A stretch of 12,330 nt of DNA from Planctomycetota bacterium (lineage in GTDB: Bacteria; Planctomycetota; PLA2): contig JAKLKT010000039.1 of the NCBI GenBank assembly GCA_023150495.1, forward strand, positions 1 to 12,330, read 5' to 3'. This document shows, piece by piece, positions 6,246 through 12,278 of this stretch (the stretch's first letter is position 1; every line of letters starts with the position of its first letter). A model generated the notes under the pieces. It saw only the letters and a program-made list of their open reading frames with translations. It was not told where the DNA came from and did no database searches. The translations under genes were made by a program, and so were the position numbers.

Positions 6246-6779
6246 ATGAAGAACGCGCAAGGACTGATCGGGCGCCTCGCGGAGGGCGCCGAGGCGATCC
6301 GGGCGCTCGTCGAGGGCGTGGACGACGGGGAGGCGCGCTTCCGGCCGCCCTCCGGCGGCTGGTCCATCCTCGAGGTCGTCTGTCACCTGAAGGACGAGGA
6401 GACCGAGGACTTCCGCCAACGGCTCCGCCTGACGCTCGAGAGCCCTCTCGCGCAGTGGCCGGCGATCGACCCCGCGAGGTGGGTGGCCGAGCGGCGCTAC
6501 GCCGAGCGGGCCCTGAAGCCCGAGCTCGACGGGTTCATGGCGGAGCGCGCGAAGTCGCTCGCGTGGCTCCGGAGCCTCCGCGCGCCCGACTGGTCGCGCA
6601 CGCACACGCACGGGAAGCTGGGCTCGATGGCCGCGGGCGACCTCCTTGCGTCGTGGGTCGCGCACGACCTGCTCCACGTCCGCCAGATCGCGCGGATCCG
6701 GTACGAGCACGCGCGCATGCTTGCGGCGCCGTATCGGCCGGACTACGCCGGCCCGGCCCCCCAGGCCCCCCCGCTATAA
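6246..6779 (+). CDS. DinB/YfiT-family putative metal-dependent enzyme
   Basis: A 177-residue protein with the DinB-like four-helix layout. The predicted metal ligands are H47 (VVCHLKDEE), H140 and H144 (WVAHDLLHVRQIARI), the family's usual triad; HTH at 120-122 adds further histidines. GGWSILEVVCHLKDEE and the C-terminal AHDLLHVRQI string are the recognition motifs. Members include thiol-dependent S-transferases (bacillithiol, mycothiol or glutathione types), but the substrate cannot be read from sequence. ATG 6246 has no Shine-Dalgarno; a -10-like TACCAT (6233-6238) ends 7 bases before it, which would give a nearly leaderless transcript. It is divergent from arsR across 43 bases holding the ArsR-type operator, so arsenic control is plausible though unproven. 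The stop is 7 bases before tupA, so read-through into tupABC is possible. Confidence 0.87.
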   Translation: MKNAQGLIGRLAEGAEAIRALVEGVDDGEARFRPPSGGWSILEVVCHLKDEETEDFRQRLRLTLESPLAQWPAIDPARWVAERRYAERALKPELDGFMAERAKSLAWLRSLRAPDWSRTHTHGKLGSMAAGDLLASWVAHDLLHVRQIARIRYEHARMLAAPYRPDYAGPAPQAPPL

Positions 6780-6780
6780 T
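6775..6780 (+). promoter_or_regulatory. Consensus -10 (TATAAT) giving a probable leaderless tupA mRNA
   Basis: TATAAT lies over the DinB-family stop codon (6777-6779) and ends 6 bases before the tupA ATG at 6787. The transcript would start at or within a base of the A of the ATG. No Shine-Dalgarno sequence is present and no -35 match is seen 17 bases upstream. Confidence 0.6.
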
Positions 6781-6786
6781 CGCGCC

Positions 6787-7575
6787 ATGCGCGCCCTCCT
6801 CCTCTGCGTGCTCCTCGCGGCGTGCGGCGGCGACGACGCCCCGAAGCTCCTCCGCCTCGCCACCACGACGAGCACGCGCGACTCGGGGCTCCTCGAGTTC
6901 CTCCTCCCGCCGTTCGAGAAGAGGGAGCGGATCGAGGTGCAGGTGATCGCCGTCGGCACGGGGCAGGCGCTCGAGCTCGGCAAGCGCGGCGACGCCGATC
7001 TCGTGCTCGTCCATGCGCGCACGCTCGAGGACGAGTTCGTGAAGGCGGGCCACGGCACCGACCGCCGCGACATCATGTACAACGACTTCGTCGTGCTCGG
7101 GCCCGCGGCGGATCCCGCGGGCGCGCGCGGCAAGGACGTCGTCGAGGCGTTCCGGAGGATCGCGGGCAGGCGCGCGCCGTTCGTGTCGCGCGGCGACAAG
7201 TCCGGCACGCACATCCGCGAGCTCGAGATCTGGACGAAGGCGGGTGGCGCGCCGAAGGGCGAGGACTTCTACCTCGACGCGGGGCAGGGGATGGGCGCGT
7301 GCCTCGTGATGGCGGGCGAGAAGGACGCCTACATCCTCGCCGACCGCGGCACGTGGCTCGCGTTCAAGAGCAAGGTCGATCTGGTCGTGCTCGTCGAGGG
7401 CGACAAGCTGCTCTTCAACGAGTACGGCGCGATCCTGCCGACGCACGCGAAGGCGGACCGCGGCGTGGGCGCGAAGCTTCTCGACTACCTCACGTCGGCC
7501 GAGGGGCAGCGGCGGATCGGCGAGTTCCGCGTGGAGGGCGAGCGGCTCTTCCATCCGATGGGCGAAGGGCAGTAG
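6787..7575 (+). CDS. tupA: Tungstate-binding lipoprotein of ABC transporter TupABC
   Basis: A 262-residue periplasmic binding protein. MRALLLCVLLAAC is a lipoprotein signal peptide with the lipidated Cys at 13. The TTTS motif at residues 26-29 (LATTTSTRDSGLL) marks TupA among the molybdate/tungstate binders. Further family strings are VGTGQALELGKRGDADLVLVHA, YNDFVVLGP, FVSRGDKSGTHIRELEIW, GQGMGACLVMAGEKDAYILADRGTW and the closing FNEYGAILP. The protein captures tungstate outside the inner membrane and delivers it to TupB. The start follows TATAAT by 6 bases and lacks a Shine-Dalgarno site, which suggests leaderless translation. Its stop overlaps the tupB GTG by one base (TAGTG). ModA and WtpA differ clearly in motif, so molybdate is the less likely substrate. 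Confidence 0.95.
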   Translation: MRALLLCVLLAACGGDDAPKLLRLATTTSTRDSGLLEFLLPPFEKRERIEVQVIAVGTGQALELGKRGDADLVLVHARTLEDEFVKAGHGTDRRDIMYNDFVVLGPAADPAGARGKDVVEAFRRIAGRRAPFVSRGDKSGTHIRELEIWTKAGGAPKGEDFYLDAGQGMGACLVMAGEKDAYILADRGTWLAFKSKVDLVVLVEGDKLLFNEYGAILPTHAKADRGVGAKLLDYLTSAEGQRRIGEFRVEGERLFHPMGEGQ

Positions 7576-8270
7576 TGGGCTTCCTCTGGGACGGCGTCCG
7601 CGAGGCCGTCCGGCTGCTCGTCGAGGGCGACGCGGCGACCTACCACGCGACGTGGGTCTCGCTCCTCTGCACGATCCTCGCGATCTCGGTCGCGGCGCTC
7701 CTCGCGGTGCCCTACGGCGCATGGCTCGGCCTGTACCGCCCGCGCGGCGTCCGGGCGCAGGTGTTTCTCCTGCGCGTCGGGATGTCGGTGCCGACGGTCG
7801 TGATCGGGCTCCTCGTCTACGGGTTCCTCTCGCGGAGCGGCCCGCTCGGGAGCCTCGGGCTCCTCTACACGAAAGCCGCGATCGTCGTCGGCCTCGTGCT
7901 GCTCGCGTTCCCGCTGCTCGGCACGCTCGCGCACGGCGCGGCGGCCTCGCTCGACCGGCGCGTGGTCGAGACCGCGCTCACGCTCGGCGCGGGGCGGTGG
8001 CGCGCGCTCTTGAAGTCGCTCGGCGAGGCGCGGGTGCAGCTCGCGGCGGCGTACCTCGCGGCGTTCGGGCGCTGCTTCACGGAGCTCGGCATCGCGATCA
8101 CGGTCGGCGGCAACCTGAAGATGCGCACGCGCACGCTGCCGTCGTCGATCCAGCTCGAGCTCGGCCGCGGCGACTTCGCGGCCGCTCTCGCGCCGGGATT
8201 CCTGCTGCTGCTGCTCGCGGCGGTCGCGGCGCTCCTCACGCACCGGTTGTCGCGGGAGGCGCGGAAGTGA
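7575..8270 (+). CDS. tupB: Tungstate ABC transporter permease
   Basis: A 231-residue inner-membrane permease of the BPD_transp_1 fold with about five helices, including TWVSLLCTILAISVAALLAVP, VVIGLLVYGFL, AAIVVGLVLLAFPLLGT and a C-terminal FLLLLLAAVAALL. The cytoplasmic EAA-type loop that contacts the ATPase is at about residues 134-155 (VETALTLGAGRWRALLKSL), followed by the family string FGRCFTELGIAITVGGN. The start is GTG 7575, which shares its G with the tupA stop; an upstream reading in this frame would run through tupA and has no homology. The stop TGA overlaps the tupC start (GTGA). Both overlaps point to tight translational coupling and 1:1 operon expression. Confidence 0.93.
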   Translation: MGFLWDGVREAVRLLVEGDAATYHATWVSLLCTILAISVAALLAVPYGAWLGLYRPRGVRAQVFLLRVGMSVPTVVIGLLVYGFLSRSGPLGSLGLLYTKAAIVVGLVLLAFPLLGTLAHGAAASLDRRVVETALTLGAGRWRALLKSLGEARVQLAAAYLAAFGRCFTELGIAITVGGNLKMRTRTLPSSIQLELGRGDFAAALAPGFLLLLLAAVAALLTHRLSREARK

Positions 8271-8839
8271 TCAGGGCGCACGGCCTCGTCGTTCGCCTCG
8301 ACGGGATCGAGGCGCTCCGCCTCGGCTCGCTCGATGTCGCGGACGGCGAAAGGGTGGGGGTGCGGGGGCCCAACGGGTCGGGGAAGACGACGCTCCTGCG
8401 AGTGATCGCGGGGCTCTTGAAGCCGACGGAGGGGAGCGTCGAGGCGCCGCGGCGGACCGTGCTCGTGCACCAGCAGCCGTACTTCTTCCGGGGCACCGCG
8501 CGCGAGAACGTCGCCTACGCGCTGAGGCTCAACCGGCATCCCGTGCGCGAGGCCGGGGAGTGGCTTTCGAAGCTCGGCGCGGCAGCGTTCGCGGACCGCC
8601 CGGCATCGACGCTCTCGGAGGGCCAGCGGCGCCGGGTGGCGGTGGCGCGGGCGCTCGCGGCGCATCCGGAGGCGCTGCTGCTCGACGAGCCCTTCGCGGG
8701 CCTCGACGCGGAGGGGCACGCGACGGTGGCGTCGGCGCTCGAGGCGTTCGAGGGCACGTTGCTGATCGCGGCCCCGCACCTCGAACACGTCCCGCTGCAT
8801 CGGATAGTAGAGGTACGGTGCCAGGCTCCGATCCACTAG
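8267..8839 (+). CDS. tupC: Tungstate ABC transporter ATP-binding protein, C-terminus formed by a repeat
   Basis: A 190-residue ATPase starting at GTG 8267, overlapping the tupB stop by three bases. Walker A is GPNGSGKTT (34-42), the Q-loop is VHQQPYFF, the ABC signature is LSEGQRRRVAVARALA, Walker B is ALLLDEPFAGLD and the switch His is in LIAAPHLEHV. All catalytic motifs are present, so it is probably active. It is short for the family, which is commonly above 200 residues. The last residues, VRCQAPIH and the TAG stop, are encoded by the left inverted repeat of the RAYT element (8812-8839), so the native end was probably replaced or trimmed by that element. This matters little for function because the lost part lies beyond the H-loop strand. 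Confidence 0.92.
   Translation: MIRAHGLVVRLDGIEALRLGSLDVADGERVGVRGPNGSGKTTLLRVIAGLLKPTEGSVEAPRRTVLVHQQPYFFRGTARENVAYALRLNRHPVREAGEWLSKLGAAAFADRPASTLSEGQRRRVAVARALAAHPEALLLDEPFAGLDAEGHATVASALEAFEGTLLIAAPHLEHVPLHRIVEVRCQAPIH
8812..8839 (+). repeat. Left inverted repeat of the RAYT element (REP-like)
   Basis: A 28-base repeat beginning GGTACGGTGCCAGGCTCCGA and ending CCACTAG. Within it CGGTGCC-A-GGCTCCG is an imperfect palindrome with one mismatch per arm, as in REP sequences. It encodes the last codons and TAG stop of tupC. Confidence 0.8.
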
Positions 8840-8867
8840 CATCTCGGGGAATCACGCGCAGAGCGAT

Positions 8868-9863
8868 TCATCGGATGGTGCCGAACGCACGGTGTGCCGC
8901 GATGGCGACGGCCTCTGCGTACTGGGTGCTCTCGTCCAGGAGTGCCCGGTGCCTTCGCACCCGATGCGTGGCAGCCGTGTCCGAGCACCCCGTGATGCGC
9001 GCGATCTGCCCGTAGCTGAGGCAGCACACGTCTCGAAAGAGGCCGGCACGTGCGATCTCGGACCAGGGGCACCCCCGTCCATCCGACGGCTGGACCGCGC
9101 GCAGGCGATCGGCCTCGAGGCGGAGGCTCTCCTCGACGGCCTGCCACGGCACCAGGGGCATGCCGATCTCCGTGCCGTCGGCCAGGGCCGCCTTTCGCCG
9201 CATCCACGAGAGCACCTTCGTGGGTGCGGCCGAGATCAGGTCGTCCAACGCGTCCGGCGGGCCCTCGCCGGCTGCAAGGCGCTTCAGGATCCACTCCTCG
9301 TGGCCGGGGCTGAGCATGGGTTTGAATGCGACGGGGTAGAGATCGGGCCGGAACGACTCCGTCCCGCACCGCGCCGCCGCGCGGGCCTCGACCAGCGTGC
9401 GGGTGAGCCAAAGGGGGCCCTCGCCGCGCGCGTACCAGTAGGCGCTTGAGCTCATGTGCCACTCGGGTTTCGCGACGAGGCCCGCTTCCACGGCGTTGGC
9501 GTCTATGTAGCGGATGAGATTGTCCTGGTATGCCACCGTGTTCACGACCTTCGAGTGATACCGGCGGCGGTAGAGCGTGCCGTCGCGCCTACGGCTCCGG
9601 TTGAAGTAGCGGGAGTACTCCCCCTGGATCCGCCGGAAGGCGGTCGCAAGCTCGCCTCGCGGGCTCTCCACGAACGCGTGGAAGTGAGTCGTGACGCAGT
9701 TGTACGCGTGGATCCGGATCTCGCCCCGTCGAACCGCGTACGCGACGCGCGAGAGGAAGAACCGGACATCCTGGGTGCGCTCGAAGACGGTCCGCTTCGC
9801 GATCCCCCGGTTCGTCACATGGTGCAGTGTTCCGGGCTCGTCTTGTCTCTTGCGGCGGGGCAT
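8868..9863 (-). CDS. REP-associated tyrosine (Y1, IS200-like HUH) transposase
   Basis: A 331-residue protein starting at ATG 9863, with GGAGGT 4 bases upstream; an in-frame ATG at 9878 overlaps that site and is less likely. The N-terminal domain has HHVTNRGI (14-21), the HUH pair H60-F61-H62 in CVTTHFHAFVES, and the Tyr-bearing helix GEYSRYFNRSRRRDGTLYRRRY (Y83 or Y86 as candidate nucleophile), followed by YIDANAVEAGL. This is the RAYT branch of IS200-type Y1 transposases, which cut and rejoin single-stranded DNA at REP hairpins. The C-terminal part (about 200-331) ends in a helix-turn-helix-like stretch, LSYGQIARITGCSDTAATHR, a likely DNA-binding addition. No frameshift or stop is seen, so it looks intact. 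A -10-like TTATAT lies just upstream at about 9882-9877. Confidence 0.92.
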   Translation of the reverse strand: MPRRKRQDEPGTLHHVTNRGIAKRTVFERTQDVRFFLSRVAYAVRRGEIRIHAYNCVTTHFHAFVESPRGELATAFRRIQGEYSRYFNRSRRRDGTLYRRRYHSKVVNTVAYQDNLIRYIDANAVEAGLVAKPEWHMSSSAYWYARGEGPLWLTRTLVEARAAARCGTESFRPDLYPVAFKPMLSPGHEEWILKRLAAGEGPPDALDDLISAAPTKVLSWMRRKAALADGTEIGMPLVPWQAVEESLRLEADRLRAVQPSDGRGCPWSEIARAGLFRDVCCLSYGQIARITGCSDTAATHRVRRHRALLDESTQYAEAVAIAAHRAFGTIR

Positions 9864-9948
9864 GATTACCTCCGCCATATAAGTCGTGAGGAGGTGTCAC
9901 ACGGGATCCCCCGAAAGTGCCCAGAAATGCGCGAAATCACCCAAAAAA

Positions 9949-9976
9949 CTAGTGCATCGGAGCCTGGCACCGTACC
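9949..9976 (-). repeat. Right inverted repeat of the RAYT element (REP-like)
   Basis: The complement of the left repeat with one mismatch in 28 bases (C for G at 9955). It contains ATCGGAGCCTGGCACCGTAC and begins CTAGTGC. It ends two bases before the GNAT stop codon (9980-9978). Confidence 0.8.
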
Positions 9977-9977
9977 G

Positions 9978-10823
9978 CTAACAGCGGGCGGGGACGGGGA
10001 GCATCGCGGGGCCGTCGATCGGCCACGGGCCGCGGATCATCAGGTGGTCGTCGAGACCCAAGGGGTGGGGCTCCGGGGCCAGGTTCGAGATCTCGTCCGG
10101 CGCGAAGTAGACCTCCAGCCGCTCGAACGGCTCCGGCACGAGCGTGAGCACGCGGTCGAGCGACGGCATCCGCTGCGCGACGACGTCGAAGAGCCGCAGC
10201 GTCCCCTCCTTCACGGAGTACGCGACCACGGCGTCGAGATCCTCCGCGTAGTGCAGCGGCCAGAGCGCCGTGTCGAAGAGGAAGATCGCGCGGTCGCGCA
10301 CGATGCCGAGCCGCCGCGACACCGGCGCCCGCGCGTCGAGCAGCCGCACAAGCAGCTCGCCGTCCGCGGCGCTCTTCCGGTCGAGCAGCCGGAGCCCGCC
10401 GCCCCCGGACCCCCTCCGGTTCCCCGCGAAGCGGTGCTCCGGCACGGAGCGGAAGCCGTACCTGTCGTAGAGCGCGGGCTCGCCCGTGAGGAGCAGCGTC
10501 CCGTACCGCGCGTCGCACCACGCGAGCGCCTCCTCCATGAGCGCGCGGGAAAGCCCGCGCATGCGATGGTCCGGGTGCGTGACGACCGCGTGGATCCCGC
10601 CGACGAGCATCGGCCGCCCCGCGACCACGAGGTTGATCTCGAGCACGCCGACGTGGCTCACGACGCGGGTGCCTTCGCAGGCAACGAACGGCGTCGAGAC
10701 TTCCCAGCGCATTCCCCAGCCGCGCACCCCCTCGGCGCGGGCGGTCATGCCCGGCCACGCGTGCTCGTAGAGCTCGAAGACGCGGGGGAGAAGCGTCGGG
10801 TCCTTCGCGTAGTCGCTGCGCAT
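9978..10823 (-). CDS. GNAT-family N-acetyltransferase (Eis-like two-part architecture)
   Basis: A 281-residue protein from ATG 10823. Residues about 1-140 are a GNAT domain: motif A with the acetyl-CoA pyrophosphate loop is GGIHAVVTHPDHRMRGLSRALMEEAL (about 75-100), and motif B is LLLTGEPALYDRYGFRSVPEH. The C-terminal half (about 150-270) lacks the second GNAT motif and looks like the SCP2-like portion of Eis-type acetyltransferases (LRLFDVVAQRMPSLDRVLTLV, RLEVYFAPDEI). The acceptor is unknown; Eis relatives acetylate aminoglycosides or protein lysines, but that cannot be transferred here. No good Shine-Dalgarno precedes the start; GGAG within the GC-rich repeat at 10830-10846 is 13 bases away. 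Its TAG stop directly adjoins the right end of the RAYT element. The preceding residues (PVPARC) show no obvious truncation. Confidence 0.88.
   Translation of the reverse strand: MRSDYAKDPTLLPRVFELYEHAWPGMTARAEGVRGWGMRWEVSTPFVACEGTRVVSHVGVLEINLVVAGRPMLVGGIHAVVTHPDHRMRGLSRALMEEALAWCDARYGTLLLTGEPALYDRYGFRSVPEHRFAGNRRGSGGGGLRLLDRKSAADGELLVRLLDARAPVSRRLGIVRDRAIFLFDTALWPLHYAEDLDAVVAYSVKEGTLRLFDVVAQRMPSLDRVLTLVPEPFERLEVYFAPDEISNLAPEPHPLGLDDHLMIRGPWPIDGPAMLPVPARC
10064..10080 (+). repeat. GC-rich repeat family, copy 2 (inside the GNAT gene)
   Basis: GGTGGGGCTCCGGGGCC is identical over 17 bases to 10830-10846. On the coding strand it encodes LAPEPH. Being in a coding region, it may be a chance match. 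Confidence 0.5.
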
Positions 10824-10829
10824 GGAAGT

Positions 10830-10846
10830 GGTGGGGCTCCGGGGCC
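10830..10846 (+). repeat. GC-rich repeat family, copy 3 (upstream of the GNAT start)
   Basis: GGTGGGGCTCCGGGGCC, the same 17 bases as copy 2 and facing copy 4 across 30 bases. Its near end is 7 bases before the GNAT start codon. Confidence 0.6.
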
Positions 10847-10876
10847 CCGTGGCATGCTACCCGGGATCTCGCGTAG

Positions 10877-10898
10877 GATCGGCCCCCGGAGCCCCCCC
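10877..10898 (-). repeat. GC-rich repeat family, copy 4 (left of the inverted pair around the HEAT-like gene)
   Basis: A 22-base sequence starting GATCGGCCCCCGGAGC, followed by a C-run. It is a perfect complement of 12257-12278 and ends 5 bases before the ATG at 10904. Confidence 0.75.
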
Positions 10899-10903
10899 GA
10901 GTC

Positions 10904-12256
10904 ATGCGCCCGCTGGCCTTCGCCCTCCTCGCCGTCGCGCCCGCGTTCGTCGTGTGGCTTCTCCTCTCGTCGGAGCCCCCGCCCGCGCCGCCCCGTGCCA
11001 CGAGCGGCGAGGACTCGATCGCGCGCGCCCGCATCGAGCGGCTCGAGGCGGAGGTCGAGACGCTGCGCGGCGAACTCGATCGCGTGAGGTCCGAGATCGC
11101 AGCGCTCCGCGGAGCGATCCTCGCCACGGCGCCGCCCGTCGGCCCCGAGGGCAAGGGCGTCGAGTCCTACCTCGACGAATACGTGCGGTCGTTCGCGGCG
11201 GGGGCCGGGGGGTCCGAGTACTTCCGCCTCGTCGTCGACGCCTATGCGCCGGCGCTCCGCGACGCGATCCTGCGCTCGATCGGCGACCCGGCCGCGCCCG
11301 TCGCGCTCCGCGCGAGCCTGATCGGGATGCTCGCGCGCGCGGAGTTCAAGGGCGACGGCCGCGTGATCTCGGCGCTCGTCGATCTCCTCCGCACGGAGCC
11401 GCAGCTCGCGCAGGCGGCCGTGAAGACGCTTCGCGCGATCGGCGACGCGCGCACGGGGGCGACGCTCGAGGCGATCGCGTTCGACCTGCCGCAGCCCGCG
11501 GCGCTCGCGGCCGCGTTCGCCGCCGCCGATCTCTCGGTGGACGGGCCGAACGCCGCCGTCGCGCGGCTCCTCGCGCGCGCCCCGGACTCCCTGCGGGGCC
11601 CTCTCGTCGGCATGCTCCGCGGCGGCGACGACGCGAACGCGGTCCAGGCGCTCCGGGACGCGTCGCGGATGGACGTGCCCGTCCGACTCGCGGCCGCGAA
11701 GAAGCTCGGCACGTTCCGCGGCGACCCCTTCCGCCGGCTCGCGGAGGAGTGGCTCGGCCGCGAGACCGACGCGGGCGTCGAGGCGGCGCTCCGCCAGGCG
11801 CTCGACCAGCAGACGAAGGTCCCGAACTGGCACGCGCTCAAGATGACGGGGCCGCCGGACGCGACGCCGGCGACGCAGGACAACCCGAACGCGTGGGCGG
11901 CGCGCGAGCAGGACAAGGGCCCGGAGTGGGTCGAGCTCACGTACGACCCGCCGCGACGCGCGTCCGCCGTGCGGATCTTCGAGGTGTACGTCGCCGGCGG
12001 CGTCGTCGGGATCGAGACCGTGGACGAGAGCGGCACGCGCCGGACCGTGTGGAAGGGCACGGACCCGACGGTGACGCCCGGCGTGTTCGAGGTCGCGTTC
12101 GCCGCCACGTCGTACCGCGTGCGCGCGGTGCGGATCATCCTCGACACGTCGAAGCGCACCGGCTGGGAGGAGATCGACGCGGTCGAGCTCCTGGGCCCCG
12201 ACGGGCGCGCGTGGGCTAGCGGCGCCTCCGCGAGCAGCAGCTACGCGCAGGGATGA
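10904..12256 (+). CDS. Membrane-anchored coiled-coil / HEAT-like protein with C-terminal discoidin-like domain
   Basis: A 450-residue protein of unknown function. Residues 4-22 are a hydrophobic signal anchor (LAFALLAVAPAFVVWLLLSS) followed by a Pro/Ala spacer. Residues about 36-70 are a coiled coil (IERLEAEVETLRGELDRVRS). Residues about 100-315 are paired Ala/Leu-rich helices resembling HEAT or PBS-type repeats (APVALRASLIGMLARAE, AQAAVKTLRAIGDART, VPVRLAAAKKLGTFRGDPF). Residues about 325-437 look like a galactose-binding/F5-8C-like sandwich (GPEWVELTYDPPRRASAVRI, TVWKGTDPTVTPGVFEVAF, RVRAVRIILDTSKRTGWEEI, DAVELLG). Such combinations are common in planctomycete envelope proteins, which suggests a periplasmic or surface binding role; this is inference. 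There is no enzyme motif. A GGAG 12 bases before the ATG is the only ribosome-site candidate. A perfect 22-bp inverted repeat brackets the gene. Confidence 0.83.
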   Translation: MRPLAFALLAVAPAFVVWLLLSSEPPPAPPRATSGEDSIARARIERLEAEVETLRGELDRVRSEIAALRGAILATAPPVGPEGKGVESYLDEYVRSFAAGAGGSEYFRLVVDAYAPALRDAILRSIGDPAAPVALRASLIGMLARAEFKGDGRVISALVDLLRTEPQLAQAAVKTLRAIGDARTGATLEAIAFDLPQPAALAAAFAAADLSVDGPNAAVARLLARAPDSLRGPLVGMLRGGDDANAVQALRDASRMDVPVRLAAAKKLGTFRGDPFRRLAEEWLGRETDAGVEAALRQALDQQTKVPNWHALKMTGPPDATPATQDNPNAWAAREQDKGPEWVELTYDPPRRASAVRIFEVYVAGGVVGIETVDESGTRRTVWKGTDPTVTPGVFEVAFAATSYRVRAVRIILDTSKRTGWEEIDAVELLGPDGRAWASGASASSSYAQG

Positions 12257-12278
12257 GGGGGGGCTCCGGGGGCCGATC
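12257..12278 (+). repeat. GC-rich repeat family, copy 5 (right of the inverted pair around the HEAT-like gene)
   Basis: The perfect 22-base complement of copy 4. It starts at the base after the TGA stop of the HEAT-like gene and overlaps the stop codon of the converging gene (12279-12277) by two bases. Confidence 0.75.

Larger units (their letters stand above)
8812..9976. mobile_element. RAYT (REP-associated tyrosine transposase) element bounded by 28-bp inverted repeats
   Basis: The unit is 1165 bp and holds one gene, a Y1/HUH transposase. Its ends are inverted repeats matching at 27 of 28 bases, with CTA also matching after one mismatch outside. The ends lie against the 3' ends of tupC (plus) and the GNAT gene (minus), a typical site for REP-like units between convergent genes. 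No target duplication is visible, as expected for HUH transposases. Whether the unit moves, or is a resident REP-dispersing gene, cannot be told from one copy. Confidence 0.75.
10824..10903. promoter_or_regulatory. Divergent promoter region with facing GC-rich repeats
   Basis: An 80-bp gap between the divergent GNAT and HEAT-like genes. Minus-strand TAGCAT (10856-10851) and plus-strand TAGGAT (10874-10879) are -10 candidates. Each is followed by the same sequence, GGCCCC(C)GGAGCCCC, lying a few bases before its start codon. The layout suggests that each transcript begins in or next to the repeat, with GGAG as a weak ribosome site. No -35 elements are evident. Confidence 0.45.

Noticed and set aside
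6203..6710. Upstream in-frame extension of acr3-arsC or arsR through the DinB-family gene region
   Set aside because: The extended residues have no homology, and the operator and divergent gene occupy that DNA; starts at 5882 and 6202 fit the families.
5884..6710. A 761-residue single protein joining sequence upstream of Acr3 to the fusion
   Set aside because: The upstream part is antisense to the DinB-family gene and a shadow of arsR in another frame; only the part from residue M at 5882 is coherent.
9456..11087. Plus-strand open frame of 543 codons across the RAYT repeat and the GNAT gene
   Set aside because: It crosses a repeat boundary and two real genes on the other strand, with no family resemblance.
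9949..11154. Minus-strand 401-codon frame ending RCQAPMH in the RAYT repeat
   Set aside because: It is out of frame with the GNAT domain, Ala/Arg-rich, and overlaps the HEAT-like gene. The ending only reflects translation of the repeat.
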